Shown: piece after piece, positions 28,631 through 37,847 of the stretch | Numbering within the stretch: the first letter of the stretch is position 1 | Layout of the letters: each line of letters opens with the position of its first letter | From: an uncultured Clostridia bacterium | GTDB lineage: Bacteria > Bacillota > Clostridia > TANB77 > CAG-508 | Reading direction: 5' to 3' | Assembly: GCA_944392545.1 (NCBI GenBank) | Contig: CALXWW010000003.1 | Location: 56,951 to 120,950 of the forward strand | Length of the DNA: 64,000 bases | Program-made: the position numbers and the translations under genes | Notes under the pieces: generated by a model | Database searches by the model: none | Seen by the model: only the letters and a program-made list of their open reading frames with translations | What the model was told of the DNA's origin: nothing

Positions 28631-29521
28631 CTATGCTCTTGGATGAGTTCTTCTATAAATATCTCTTATTCCTGCATCTTGGAATTGTGTATATACTTGT
28701 GTAGATGATATATCAGAATGTCCAAGCATTGTTTGTATAGCTTTTAAATCTGCACCATTTTGTAGCAAATGAGTTGCAAAAGAATGTCTTAATATGTGTG
28801 GTGTTATATCCTTTGTTATATGTGCTTGCTCTTTATAAAATTTTACTATTTTCCAAAAACCTTGTCTTGTTAATCTTTTTCCATTTACATTAACAAATAA
28901 TGATTTTTCATTTTCATCTCTTATTATTATTGGCCTTGCATCTTTTATATATTCATTTAAAGCTGCTATGGATATAGATCCTAAAGGTATATTTCTTTGT
29001 TTGTTTGCAGAATTACAAGTAATAAATCCTTCTTCCAAATGAACGTCTTCTATGTTTAAAGATATTATTTCTGTAACTCTCATTCCCGTTGCATAAGCTA
29101 CTTCTAACATAGCTTTATCTCTAGTTCCTTTTAAATCAACGTCTTTTGGTTGACTTAATAGTTTTTCTACTTCTTCAGAAGTAAGTACACTAGGAACTCT
29201 TTTTTCTACTTTTGGTGACTGTATATTTTCTGTTGGGTCATATTTTATTTTCTTTATTCTCATTAGATATTGATAAAAAGATCTAATAGAAGCTAAATTT
29301 CTTGATATTGTAGATGTCTTTTTGTTTAAGTTTTGTAAGTGTTTTAAATATTCTTGTATTTTTTTATTATCTACTTTAGTATAATTGACGTGATTTTGAC
29401 TTAAGTAACTTTCATATTGATGAATATCTCTACTATATGATTGTAGTGTGTTATTTGATACTCTTTTTTCGTTTTGTAAAAAATCCAAAAATTGTTTAAT
29501 CTGTTTTTCCATCTTTGCCAT
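28631..29521 (-). CDS. xerD: Tyrosine recombinase XerD
   Basis: A 296-residue site-specific recombinase. The N-terminal SAM-like domain (1-100) precedes the catalytic domain, with Arg in ATGMRVTEI, Lys in NKQRNIPLG, His-x-x-Arg in HILRHSFATH, His in LGHSDISS and the nucleophile Tyr in TQVYTQF. Length and sequence fit chromosome-dimer resolution XerD. It is followed upstream by spoIIM and an endonuclease Q gene, an arrangement like that seen in Bacillus. Confidence 0.93.
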   Translation of the reverse strand: MAKMEKQIKQFLDFLQNEKRVSNNTLQSYSRDIHQYESYLSQNHVNYTKVDNKKIQEYLKHLQNLNKKTSTISRNLASIRSFYQYLMRIKKIKYDPTENIQSPKVEKRVPSVLTSEEVEKLLSQPKDVDLKGTRDKAMLEVAYATGMRVTEIISLNIEDVHLEEGFITCNSANKQRNIPLGSISIAALNEYIKDARPIIIRDENEKSLFVNVNGKRLTRQGFWKIVKFYKEQAHITKDITPHILRHSFATHLLQNGADLKAIQTMLGHSDISSTQVYTQFQDAGIRDIYRRTHPRA

Positions 29522-29650
29522 TACCCCTTCTTTTATATTAATATCTAATTTATATGATTTACATAAACATTGTATATGTTATATCATAATTATACATAAA
29601 ATGCAAATACATTTTCAATTTTTTTTATATTTTTATGTTATTTTTTGTTT

Positions 29651-30298
29651 TTAAAAAAATTTTATGCATAGTACAAGTAAATTAGTTGATACATAGCTTT
29701 CTATAAATGCTGCTAACACTAGTAAAAGTCCTAGCATTATTGATATTAATGTATGTCTTATTATTTCTATTTTTATATTTTCGCTTCTTCTATCTTTCAT
29801 AATTGATTTGTATAGCTTTATGCAACTAATTGTCATACAAATTATTACAGGTATAAAAATTAAGTTCTGCAAAAACATTGTTGTAAAAAAGAATAACGTT
29901 CCTTTTTGTACTCCCAGAGTAGCAATAATTGCAGAAACTGAATATCCTATACAAAATCCTCTAAAAAGCACTATTCCTATAACTATTGGTATTCCAATTA
30001 CAGTAGAACCCAAAAGCCACATAGCTATAATTAAAGTTAAATTGTCACCCAAAGACTTTTTTAAAAGCTCACCTGTATCTATACGGCAATCTTCCTTTAA
30101 GTGATTTATAAAGTTTGATATATAGTTTTGTATTTCCTGAATTTCTTCTCCATTTGTGTTATTAATAAATACTACTCCTACTATAATTCCTATAACAAAT
30201 ATTATGATTACTATTAAATATTGCTTTATATTATCATATATGTGCCTTAATATTAACTCTTTTATATTACTTTTTTGTCTTTTACGTACTTCTCTCAT
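29651..30298 (-). CDS. spoIIM: Stage II sporulation protein M
   Basis: A 215-residue polytopic membrane protein with about five helices. SpoIIM features include GVVFIN near residue 45, LKKSLGDNLTLI and FRGFCIGYSVSAII. SpoIIM works with SpoIID and SpoIIP in septal peptidoglycan remodelling during engulfment. The start at 30298 has AGGAGA seven bases upstream; an in-frame ATG 11 codons earlier lacks this. xerD lies downstream. Confidence 0.9.
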   Translation of the reverse strand: MREVRKRQKSNIKELILRHIYDNIKQYLIVIIIFVIGIIVGVVFINNTNGEEIQEIQNYISNFINHLKEDCRIDTGELLKKSLGDNLTLIIAMWLLGSTVIGIPIVIGIVLFRGFCIGYSVSAIIATLGVQKGTLFFFTTMFLQNLIFIPVIICMTISCIKLYKSIMKDRRSENIKIEIIRHTLISIMLGLLLVLAAFIESYVSTNLLVLCIKFF

Positions 30299-30394
30299 GA
30301 AACTTCTCCTAGATATTAATTTCTTATACATAATATCTATTCGATAACATGAAAATTAGAACTAGTATTTATATCTATCCCATTGTTTTAAATT

Positions 30395-31588
30395 TTAGCT
30401 CGCGGTAAGTTTTCCATATACTCCCCCACCACCTGCTTGTATTTCTACATTTCCTGTTCTTGCAGCAATGATGTTTTTAGCTACTTTATCTCCTACAACC
30501 GCTTCTATATCATCTTCTGATAACTTATGAAGTATGTTCATTTCTGTTTCAAAGTTATTCAAGAGCTTGTCTATTGTTTTTTTACCTAAACCTGGCATAA
30601 AAGTAAGTGGTATTTGATATATATATGGTGGTCTAAATCTTGGACTTTCTGTCTTTTCTTTATCTTTTATTATTTCTATCCTATCTAGAACTCCCATTGT
30701 TATTTTACTACTATCACATTCTGAGCAATATGTTACTGGTGGCTTTCCTTCTATTGGCTTTCCACATTTTTCGCAAAATGTTCTATGGTATTTCCCAAGC
30801 TTTGGGTCCAGCCCATAATTTGCCAAAATTTTCCTTCCATCCTCGTTTTTTAGTGCCTTTAATACTTCTTTAAAGCTAATTCCATCTAATAGCATTTTGT
30901 TATATTCTCTTGCTATTTTTGGAAGTGAGTGAGCATCTGAATTTGTTACGAATGTACGCAACTCAAGTTCTGATATTTTATCTGCTAAATATGTATCTGA
31001 ACTTAGTCCTAATTCTATAGCAAATATTCTATCGAATTTTTCTTTAAATATCTTGCTTAATCTGTCTGTGCAATTTCCATAAAAGCTTTTGTGAGGTGTA
31101 AACGCATGTGCTGGTATTAAAATTCCATTATGTCTTTCTACTATATCAACTAATTCATATGCTGATATATCTGCTCTTTGCGAGCTTAATGTTATATTGT
31201 GAATATGCATACTCATTTCTTTTGAGAATGCTTTTATGTCTTTTAATGATGGAAAATAGCATAAATTATGTGCGCTTCCAGTTTTCCCTTCATCATTTAT
31301 TTCAGCAGTTTCTATTTCGCTTCCTAAAATTATACATATCTTATCTTTATATATAATTCCTCCATCTTCTATTTCATATGCCTCTCCTGTTTTTAAAAAA
31401 TTTTCAATATCTTCTATTACATAAGGTGATGCACAATCTATTATCCCTACAATATTTATTCCTTTTCTGTCTGCACATTCTTTTGCAATATTAGCAAAAT
31501 TAAGTGATCTTGCTGCTGTAATTTTTATTGGTTTTCCATTTTCGCTTCTTCCTATGTGTACGTGTAAATCTGCAAATACTTCGTTCAT
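30395..31588 (-). CDS. Endonuclease Q family protein (PHP domain)
   Basis: A 397-residue protein matching the EndoQ/YqxK group: a PHP domain with metal ligands in DLHVHIGRS, GSEIETAE, IPAHAFTPH and TNSDAHSL, a zinc ribbon (CEKCGKPIEG then YCSECDS), and a helix-hairpin-helix end (PGLGKKTIDKLL). EndoQ cleaves DNA 5' of deaminated bases such as uracil and hypoxanthine. It sits beside spoIIM and xerD, as yqxK does in Bacillus. Confidence 0.88.
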   Translation of the reverse strand: MNEVFADLHVHIGRSENGKPIKITAARSLNFANIAKECADRKGINIVGIIDCASPYVIEDIENFLKTGEAYEIEDGGIIYKDKICIILGSEIETAEINDEGKTGSAHNLCYFPSLKDIKAFSKEMSMHIHNITLSSQRADISAYELVDIVERHNGILIPAHAFTPHKSFYGNCTDRLSKIFKEKFDRIFAIELGLSSDTYLADKISELELRTFVTNSDAHSLPKIAREYNKMLLDGISFKEVLKALKNEDGRKILANYGLDPKLGKYHRTFCEKCGKPIEGKPPVTYCSECDSSKITMGVLDRIEIIKDKEKTESPRFRPPYIYQIPLTFMPGLGKKTIDKLLNNFETEMNILHKLSEDDIEAVVGDKVAKNIIAARTGNVEIQAGGGGVYGKLTAS

Positions 31589-31616
31589 TTATTATTCCTC
31601 TTTTCTTTAAAACTCA

Positions 31617-31655
31617 AAACAAAAGACTGGTTTTCTTTTTTCCAATCTTTTGTTT
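31617..31655 (-). terminator. Terminator after the two-gene unit 32435-31675
   Basis: Arms AAACAAAAGACTGG and CCAATCTTTTGTTT (one mismatch), with A and T runs on both sides. Confidence 0.7.
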
Positions 31656-31674
31656 AAAAAATATATATTAACTT

Positions 31675-31893
31675 TTATCTTGTCATATCATCTTGTATCT
31701 TTTCTGCAAGTTTTTCTGTATCTAGCTCTTCTGCTGGTTCTTCTATAGTTTTAATTGTGCTTCTTTTCAATTCTGCTTCATTTATTTTACCTTCTAAATA
31801 GTTAGCTGTCTTTATTCCTTTTATGGTATTTTTTGAATCTAAATCGTTATATTCATTTGATATTGCTGTTATACTACCTACCAAACCACTCAT
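31675..31893 (-). CDS. Small hypothetical protein
   Basis: A 72-residue acidic protein (N-terminus MSGLVGSITAISNEYND, C-terminus EKLAEKIQDDMTR) with no recognised domain. Its start overlaps the end of the preceding gene by four bases (ATGA), and GGAGG lies just upstream, so translational coupling is clear. No membrane segments. Confidence 0.6.
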   Translation of the reverse strand: MSGLVGSITAISNEYNDLDSKNTIKGIKTANYLEGKINEAELKRSTIKTIEEPAEELDTEKLAEKIQDDMTR

Positions 31894-32435
31894 ATTCTTA
31901 TTTCCTCCATATCACTTACAAATTTTTTAAATTGTTCTAAATATCTGTTATCTTTATTCTTTAAGTTTCTATACTCTAGCAATACTAATGCTTCTTCCGG
32001 TTTAAATCCAATTCTTTCTGGTCTATCTAAAAGCATACCACCAAATTGGTCAGTAAGTTCTAAAATATCACTTTCTTTTTCTCTATTCTCAAGTCCGCTA
32101 TATCTATTGGTTCCCTCACAAATTCTGCAAAATCTTTCGCTAAATCCCAGTTTAGATAAATATTTTGCACCTTCTTTTGCAAATGACTGAACTTTTGATA
32201 AGTCTTGTGGTAATAAATTCTTTTTGCAACTCCAAAGTAAACTTGCTGTTAATAATTCGTTTTTATCTATGTCTAAATCCACTCTATCAATAAATAGTTT
32301 AGTAAGTAACGTCTTAAATATAACTGAATTATCATAAAATATTCCAGTTCTCTTTTGCAAGTAATATACGATTTCCATTTTCTTTATCCAATCTTTTTCA
32401 GATAATATGTAATCTGCAAAAGTTTCGGCGCCCAT
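31890..32435 (-). CDS. Unknown helical protein, possibly a degenerate HD-like domain
   Basis: A 181-residue all-helical protein. The stretch ELLTASLLWSCKKN followed by AKEGAKYLSKLGF and RICEGTNRY has the spacing of an HD-domain core, but the histidine-aspartate pair is absent (W-S instead of H-D), so any relation is speculative. It has a good promoter at 32522-32494 and is coupled to the 72-residue gene downstream. Confidence 0.6.
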   Translation of the reverse strand: MGAETFADYILSEKDWIKKMEIVYYLQKRTGIFYDNSVIFKTLLTKLFIDRVDLDIDKNELLTASLLWSCKKNLLPQDLSKVQSFAKEGAKYLSKLGFSERFCRICEGTNRYSGLENREKESDILELTDQFGGMLLDRPERIGFKPEEALVLLEYRNLKNKDNRYLEQFKKFVSDMEEIRI

Positions 32436-32493
32436 ATTTTTTCCTCCCTTTTTGCAAGTTTTATACTTTTATTGCACATTTTAAACTATTTTA

Positions 32494-32522
32494 ATTATAT
32501 GATAAGTAATTGTATTTTTCAA
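32494..32522 (-). promoter_or_regulatory. Sigma-A promoter of the 32435-31675 unit
   Basis: TTGAAA (32522-32517), 17-base spacer, TATAAT (32499-32494), about 60 bases before the start. The rest of the 333-base gap 32436-32768 holds only this promoter and the terminator below. Confidence 0.7.
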
Positions 32523-32694
32523 TAATATTACGTAAATGTAATGAATTTGTAATATTCCTGTAATATATATTTTCTGCCTCTATAGCATTTTTTGTTATCT
32601 ACAATAACATACGTATAGTTATACTTTACAGCTACTCGTTTATATATCACTAAGTATTGTTTATTATTTATTTCTTATACCTTTATATATAAAA

Positions 32695-32740
32695 CAAAAG
32701 ATTAGAAACTAAATTTTCAAAATTTACTCTAATCTTTTTG
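32695..32740 (-). terminator. Terminator after the lytic transglycosylase gene
   Basis: Arms CAAAAGATTAGA and TCTAATCTTTTTG around a loop of about 20 bases. Confidence 0.65.
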
Positions 32741-32768
32741 TTATCATACTTTTTTATATTATCTTAAT

Positions 32769-33339
32769 TTACTCATATATTTTAAGATACATTTGGTAAT
32801 CTCGTAAGATCTTTCTTACATAATTTTCTGTTTCCTTATAAGGTATATTTTCTACATCAGAACCGTCTGACTTTATTGTTCCATCTTTAATCCATTGCTT
32901 TACATTGCCAAGGCCTGCATTATATGCAGTAATTGCAAGCACTGTATTTCCATTATATAAATTCAATAAATATGCTAAATATGACGTTCCTAGTTTTATA
33001 TTGGTCTCTGGATCATATAAATCATATGCTGCAATATCTTGGTTATCTATGACATTTGACCTCTCAATTGCCGTCTCTTCCATTAACTGCATAAGACCTA
33101 TTGCGTCAGCATTTGACTTTACATTTGGATTGAAATTGCTTTCAGCCTTTATTACTGCATAAACCAAATATTTATCTAAATTATTTTCTTTCGAATATTT
33201 TTCCACATATTCAGAATATTTTGTAGGATATATGTTTTTTAATATTATATCTTGCACTCTAATAATCTTAAATAATACTAATCCGTGCTATTAGCAGTAG
33301 AATTAAAATTGTTAATATTATAGTAAATCTTTTTGTCAT
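32769..33339 (-). CDS. Lytic transglycosylase (SLT family), +1 shift at CGG
   Basis: A 189-residue peptidoglycan lytic transglycosylase. The first 18 codons (MTKRFTIILTILILLLIA) encode half of the membrane anchor. The frame then breaks at CGG 33285-33283; skipping the C gives GLVLFKIIRVQDII and continues into the SLT domain, with catalytic Glu in AVIKAESNFNP, and GLMQLMEETA and ITAYNAGLGNV. The ATG at 33339 has AAGGAGA upstream, whereas the open frame alone would lack any good start and anchor. Unshifted translation stops at codon 24. Acts on the outer face of the membrane. Confidence 0.88.
33283..33285 (-). other. CGG +1 frameshift site in the transglycosylase gene
   Basis: Zero-frame ATA GCA CGG ATT AGT ATT ATT TAA becomes ATA GCA GGA TTA GTA TTA TTT AAG (I A G L V L F K), completing the membrane helix. 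Conventional gene finding would miss the first 18 codons. Confidence 0.85.
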
Positions 33340-33483
33340 TTGCTCTCTCCTTATTTCCGTATTATACATATTGCCATTTATTTTTATTCTCCTTTTGTTT
33401 ATTCTTAATTTATCTTTGTTTGTATTCATTTATTCATTACAAATATGTAAATAGAAAGATTAATGTAAAATAATAAATTGACA

Positions 33484-36201
33484 CTATTTTGCTTCATACC
33501 AGTTATTAGCCTCAGATATTTCTACTTTCAATGGTACTTTTAATTTCATTGCATTTTCCATTTCTGTTTGTAGTATTCTTTCTACTTCTTTTTGTACTTC
33601 CTTCCTGCATTCTATTATTAATTCGTCATGTACTTGTAATACTATTTTTGCTTTTTCATCTAATTTTTCTTCTTTTATTTTGTTAAATACATTTATCATA
33701 GCAATTTTCATTATATCTGCTGCTGTTCCTTGTATAGGTGTGTTCATTGCTGCTCTCGCCCCAAACTGTCTTACCATATAATTGTTAGACGATAATTCTG
33801 ATATATACCTTCTTCTATGGAATAGTGTTTCTACATATCCTTTTTCTTTTGTTTCTTCTACTATTTTATCCATAAATTCTTTTATTCCACTATATTTTTC
33901 CAAGTATTGTTCTATATATCTTTTTGCTTGTTTTTTACTTATTCCTAATTGTTCTGATAGTCCAAAATCACTTATTCCATATACAATTCCAAAGTTTACT
34001 GCTTTTGCTGAAGATCTTTGTTCTTTTGTGACCTCATCTATTGGTACTTCAAACACTTTTGATGCCGCCTGTCTATGTATATCTTCATCATTTTTAAATG
34101 CCTGCACCATATTTCTATCTTCTGAAATATGAGCTAATACTCTTAATTCTATTTGTGAATAGTCTGCATCTATAAATATATTTCCTTCTGCTGGTTTAAA
34201 TGCTTTTCTTAATAATTTACCTAGTTCATATCTTGTTGGTATGTTTTGTAAATTTGGTTCCGTACTACTTATTCTTCCAGTTGCTGTTATTGTTTGATGA
34301 AAATACGAATGAATTCTATGTGTCTTTTCATTTATATATGGTATTAAACCTTCTACATATGTAGAATTTAATTTCATTAAACTTCTATACTCTAGAATTT
34401 TTTCTATTACAGGGTGTTCTGTCTTTAGTTTTTCTAGAATATCGACATCTGTTGAATAACCACTTTTTGTTTTTTTGTATACTGGTAATTTTAATTTTTC
34501 AAATAGTATTACTCCTAATTGTTGTGTTGAGTTTATATTAAATTCTTCTCCACATAAATTATATATTTCTACTTTTAAGTTTTCTATCTGTTCTTTTAAC
34601 GCTGTTCCAAAATTTATTAGTTCTTCTTTATCTACATACATGCCATTCATTTGCATTTCTCCCAGTACTTTTACAAGTGGCATTTCTATTTTTTCAAAAA
34701 GTTCTATAGAATTTATGTTTTTTAGTTCTTCCAATGTTTTTTTAGATATTTCTTTTATTAAATATGCTTTAAATCCATAAATATATTTACTATTGTCATT
34801 TTCTTCTTCTGTTTTGAATAAATTTAATTGTTTTTCTTTTTTATTATTCTCTTCATATTTATTTAGGTATTCGCTTGTATCAATCCCTAAATATTGATTT
34901 GTTACATTTTCTATTAAAAAGTTACTGTTTGTTGGGTTTAAGTCATATGCTGCAATTTTTACGTCATAATATATATTATTTATCTCTATCCCTAACTCTT
35001 TTAGTAAGCAATAGTCTTCAGATATATTGTATCCATATTTTTTTATTTCTATATCTTCAAATATATTCTTAAAATATTGTATAAATTCTACTTCGTTTAA
35101 TTTTATATAATATGAAATATTATTTTTACTATCATATATGGTTATTGATTTTATACTTTTCTTTATTATTCGCTTACTATCACTAATATCTTCTTTTTCC
35201 AATATGTATACTAACTCTTTTTCTTGATTTACTATTTCTAAAATGTCTTTTACATTTTCTAAAGTTTTCTCCTCTATTTTTACTAAATCTAATAATTCTT
35301 TATCTTTTTGTTCTATCTGTAAGTTGAATCTATCTATAAATCTTTGGAAATTAAGTTCTTTAAATTTTTCAAATACTTTTTCATTATCCCATTCCTTAAT
35401 TTTTAATTCGTCTATTCTTTCTTCTAATGGTACTTCTGTGTTTATTGTTCCTAATGTTCTTGAAAGTATTGCTAGCTCTTTGTTTTCTACTACTCTTTCT
35501 CTTAACTTTCCTTTTAATGTATCTGTTCCTTCTTCTACTGCTTTGTATAGCTTGTCTATAGATTTATACTTCTTTACAATATCTAATGCTGTTTTTTCGC
35601 CTACTCCTGGTATCCCGGGAATATTATCTGAAGTATCTCCCATAAGTCCTTTTACTTCTATTAGTTCTTTTGGCTTTACTCCATACTTTTCTATTATCTC
35701 TTTTTCTCCAAATGTATCTACTTCTGTTTTTCCCATTTTTGTATGAGGTATTCTAATTACAATTTTAGAAGTTGCAAGTTGAAATGTATCTCTATCTCCG
35801 GATACGATAGTTACATCTAAGCCTTCTTTCTCTCCTTTTTTTGCTAGAGTTCCTAGTATATCATCTGCCTCATATCCTTCTTTTTCTATTATTGTTATAT
35901 GCATTAATTCCAATATTTCCTTTAATATAGGCATTTGCTCTGCAAGTTCATTTGGCATTCCCTTTCTTGTTGCTTTATACCCTTCATACATTTTATGCCT
36001 TGCAGTAGGTGCTTTTAAATCAAATGCTACTGCCATATATTCTGGGCTCAAGTCATCAATTACTTTAAACATTATTGCCAAAAAACCATAAACTGCATTT
36101 GTATACTTTCCATCCAGAGTTGTAAGCATTTTACTTCCCATAATTCCATAAAATGCTCTATTTAATATGCTATTACCATCTATTAAAACTAATCTTGACA
36201 T
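33484..36201 (-). CDS. polA: DNA polymerase I
   Basis: A 905-residue family A polymerase. The 5'-3' exonuclease domain (1-290) has YEADDILGTLA, VSGDRDTFQLA and GDTSDNIPGIPGVGEKTA. The 3'-5' exonuclease region (about 300-480) lacks the D-x-E metal ligands (reads YDSKNNISYYI), so proofreading is probably absent, as in many Gram-positives. The polymerase domain has DADYSQIELRVLAHIS, AVNFGIVYGISDFGL and QVHDELIIE. It fills gaps in repair and removes Okazaki primers. Confidence 0.97.
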   Translation of the reverse strand: MSRLVLIDGNSILNRAFYGIMGSKMLTTLDGKYTNAVYGFLAIMFKVIDDLSPEYMAVAFDLKAPTARHKMYEGYKATRKGMPNELAEQMPILKEILELMHITIIEKEGYEADDILGTLAKKGEKEGLDVTIVSGDRDTFQLATSKIVIRIPHTKMGKTEVDTFGEKEIIEKYGVKPKELIEVKGLMGDTSDNIPGIPGVGEKTALDIVKKYKSIDKLYKAVEEGTDTLKGKLRERVVENKELAILSRTLGTINTEVPLEERIDELKIKEWDNEKVFEKFKELNFQRFIDRFNLQIEQKDKELLDLVKIEEKTLENVKDILEIVNQEKELVYILEKEDISDSKRIIKKSIKSITIYDSKNNISYYIKLNEVEFIQYFKNIFEDIEIKKYGYNISEDYCLLKELGIEINNIYYDVKIAAYDLNPTNSNFLIENVTNQYLGIDTSEYLNKYEENNKKEKQLNLFKTEEENDNSKYIYGFKAYLIKEISKKTLEELKNINSIELFEKIEMPLVKVLGEMQMNGMYVDKEELINFGTALKEQIENLKVEIYNLCGEEFNINSTQQLGVILFEKLKLPVYKKTKSGYSTDVDILEKLKTEHPVIEKILEYRSLMKLNSTYVEGLIPYINEKTHRIHSYFHQTITATGRISSTEPNLQNIPTRYELGKLLRKAFKPAEGNIFIDADYSQIELRVLAHISEDRNMVQAFKNDEDIHRQAASKVFEVPIDEVTKEQRSSAKAVNFGIVYGISDFGLSEQLGISKKQAKRYIEQYLEKYSGIKEFMDKIVEETKEKGYVETLFHRRRYISELSSNNYMVRQFGARAAMNTPIQGTAADIMKIAMINVFNKIKEEKLDEKAKIVLQVHDELIIECRKEVQKEVERILQTEMENAMKLKVPLKVEISEANNWYEAK

Positions 36202-36279
36202 TACTTTGTTCTCCTTAATTTTTAAATATACCCCATACTATATCATACTTTTTTCAATTTATCTACAAAATAATATGAT

Positions 36280-37242
36280 TTATTGTAATAATATATATGC
36301 ATAATATGTTATAAAAATGGCAAGCATTGTCCACCCTTCTTTTTTGGATATTACATTATCATTTTTTGCAAATATATATAATATAATTGAAGAAGAAAAT
36401 ATGACTATTATGTCTATTATACTAAAACTTTGTAGACCAATTCCACCGTAAAGAACTATTGGTAACCCTAATACAATACAAATATTAAATATATTTGTAC
36501 CTATAATATTTCCTATTGCAATATCAAATTCTCCTTTTTTAGCACTAGAATATGTTGTTATCATTTCTGGCAATGATGTTCCTATTGCAATTATAACCAT
36601 AGTAACAAGTTTTTCACTAATATTTAATTTATATGCTAATTCTGCCGCATTATCTACTATCATGTCACTACTAAATATTATTAATATTAAACTTACAAAT
36701 AATAGTACAAATGCTATAATGGGATTTTTATATTTAAAGCTTATTTCGTTATCTTTTTTTAAAGCTTCATCTTTATTTCTTAATAACTGGAATAAATATA
36801 GAACAAATATAAAAAAAACAAGTAATAAAACTACTCCATCAGCACGTGAAAACTCATTTGGAGTAGCCGGATTAAATAAACTGTCTAACATTAATACTGA
36901 AAAACAGGTAGTAATAAGCACTAAAATTGGCAGTTCTTTTTTTACGGTTTTATGCTGTACTTTTATCGGTCTCACTATACATGCCAGACCTATAATTAAA
37001 AACACATTTATGATGCAACTTCCTACTACATTTGCAAATGCTATTTCACCATTTTGAGATGATATACTTTGAAACGATATTGCTACTTCTGGTGCACATG
37101 TTCCAAAAGACACCATAGTTAGAGCTATTAACATCTTTGGTAAATGGCTTTTTATTGCTAATGAAGTAGTACAATCAACTAATAAATCAGCTGACTTTAT
37201 AATTATAATAAAACCAATTATTAACATTAATAATTCTAGCAT
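36280..37242 (-). CDS. Calcium/sodium antiporter family protein (YrbG-like)
   Basis: A 320-residue CaCA-superfamily exchanger with about ten helices and two inverted alpha repeats: SFGTCAPEVAISF near residue 46 and AIGTSLPEMITT near residue 217, each with the G-x-x-x-P-E ion-binding core. It exchanges Ca2+ for Na+ or H+. Single gene. Confidence 0.92.
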   Translation of the reverse strand: MLELLMLIIGFIIIIKSADLLVDCTTSLAIKSHLPKMLIALTMVSFGTCAPEVAISFQSISSQNGEIAFANVVGSCIINVFLIIGLACIVRPIKVQHKTVKKELPILVLITTCFSVLMLDSLFNPATPNEFSRADGVVLLLVFFIFVLYLFQLLRNKDEALKKDNEISFKYKNPIIAFVLLFVSLILIIFSSDMIVDNAAELAYKLNISEKLVTMVIIAIGTSLPEMITTYSSAKKGEFDIAIGNIIGTNIFNICIVLGLPIVLYGGIGLQSFSIIDIIVIFSSSIILYIFAKNDNVISKKEGWTMLAIFITYYAYILLQ

Positions 37243-37392
37243 ATTTTTTCCTCTCTTGAGATTTTAAGTATTACTTAAAATAGAATTTATTTTAAATTAA
37301 TTTTCCTAATTATTATTAAGATTTAATATTATCTATAATTAGAATTGACAACTTTTTTTAAAATATTCATTATTTTAGCAGCATGTACACAA

Positions 37393-37429
37393 AAAGCTAA
37401 TTACTAAAATTAAAATAGTAATTAGCTTT
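37393..37429. terminator. Bidirectional hairpin in the 37243-37847 gap
   Basis: Perfect 14-base arms AAAGCTAATTACTA and TAGTAATTAGCTTT with A and T runs outside. It lies about 420 bases past the stop of the ATPase gene at 37848, with no clear gene of its own. Confidence 0.7.
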
Positions 37430-37847
37430 AACTTTTTTGATATACAATACATAGATTTTAGTTCTTATTATTAATGTATCTAATAGTTAAATCAATAAGA
37501 ATATATGTTTATTAAATATTATGTTCTTCTAATCAAATTTCTATCTTTTTTCTATCTTTTTCTATTTTGTTTTTATATCTATCTTCCTCGCAACTCTTCC
37601 TATTTAACCACACATAATTGTGTACTCTGTCACTACTGGTCTAAATGCTTGATAATAAAGCTTTTGAAGTCTGTTTCAATTCATCAAAGTAGCTGTTTTA
37701 TAGGCATCTAAAAAATTAATATTTTGTTACTGTTATAAGAGATTGCTCATTTTTGTGGTTAAAATATATACCTTCCCCTATAACTAATCAAAATTATATC
37801 ATAATGTACTAATCCTATTTCAATAAATTTTCTGTAATCTTAATCTT
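37430..37847. other. AT-rich gap with no convincing gene
   Basis: About 420 bases between a hairpin and the ATPase gene. On the minus strand a short run of plausible codons (around 37600-37700) is broken by several stops and may be a decayed gene, but I cannot name it. No RNA gene or repeat was recognised. Confidence 0.35.

Noticed and set aside
37505..37711. Open reading frame on the plus strand in the gap
   Set aside because: Low-complexity F, L, I and S-rich translation, no ribosome binding site, typical of AT-rich noncoding DNA.
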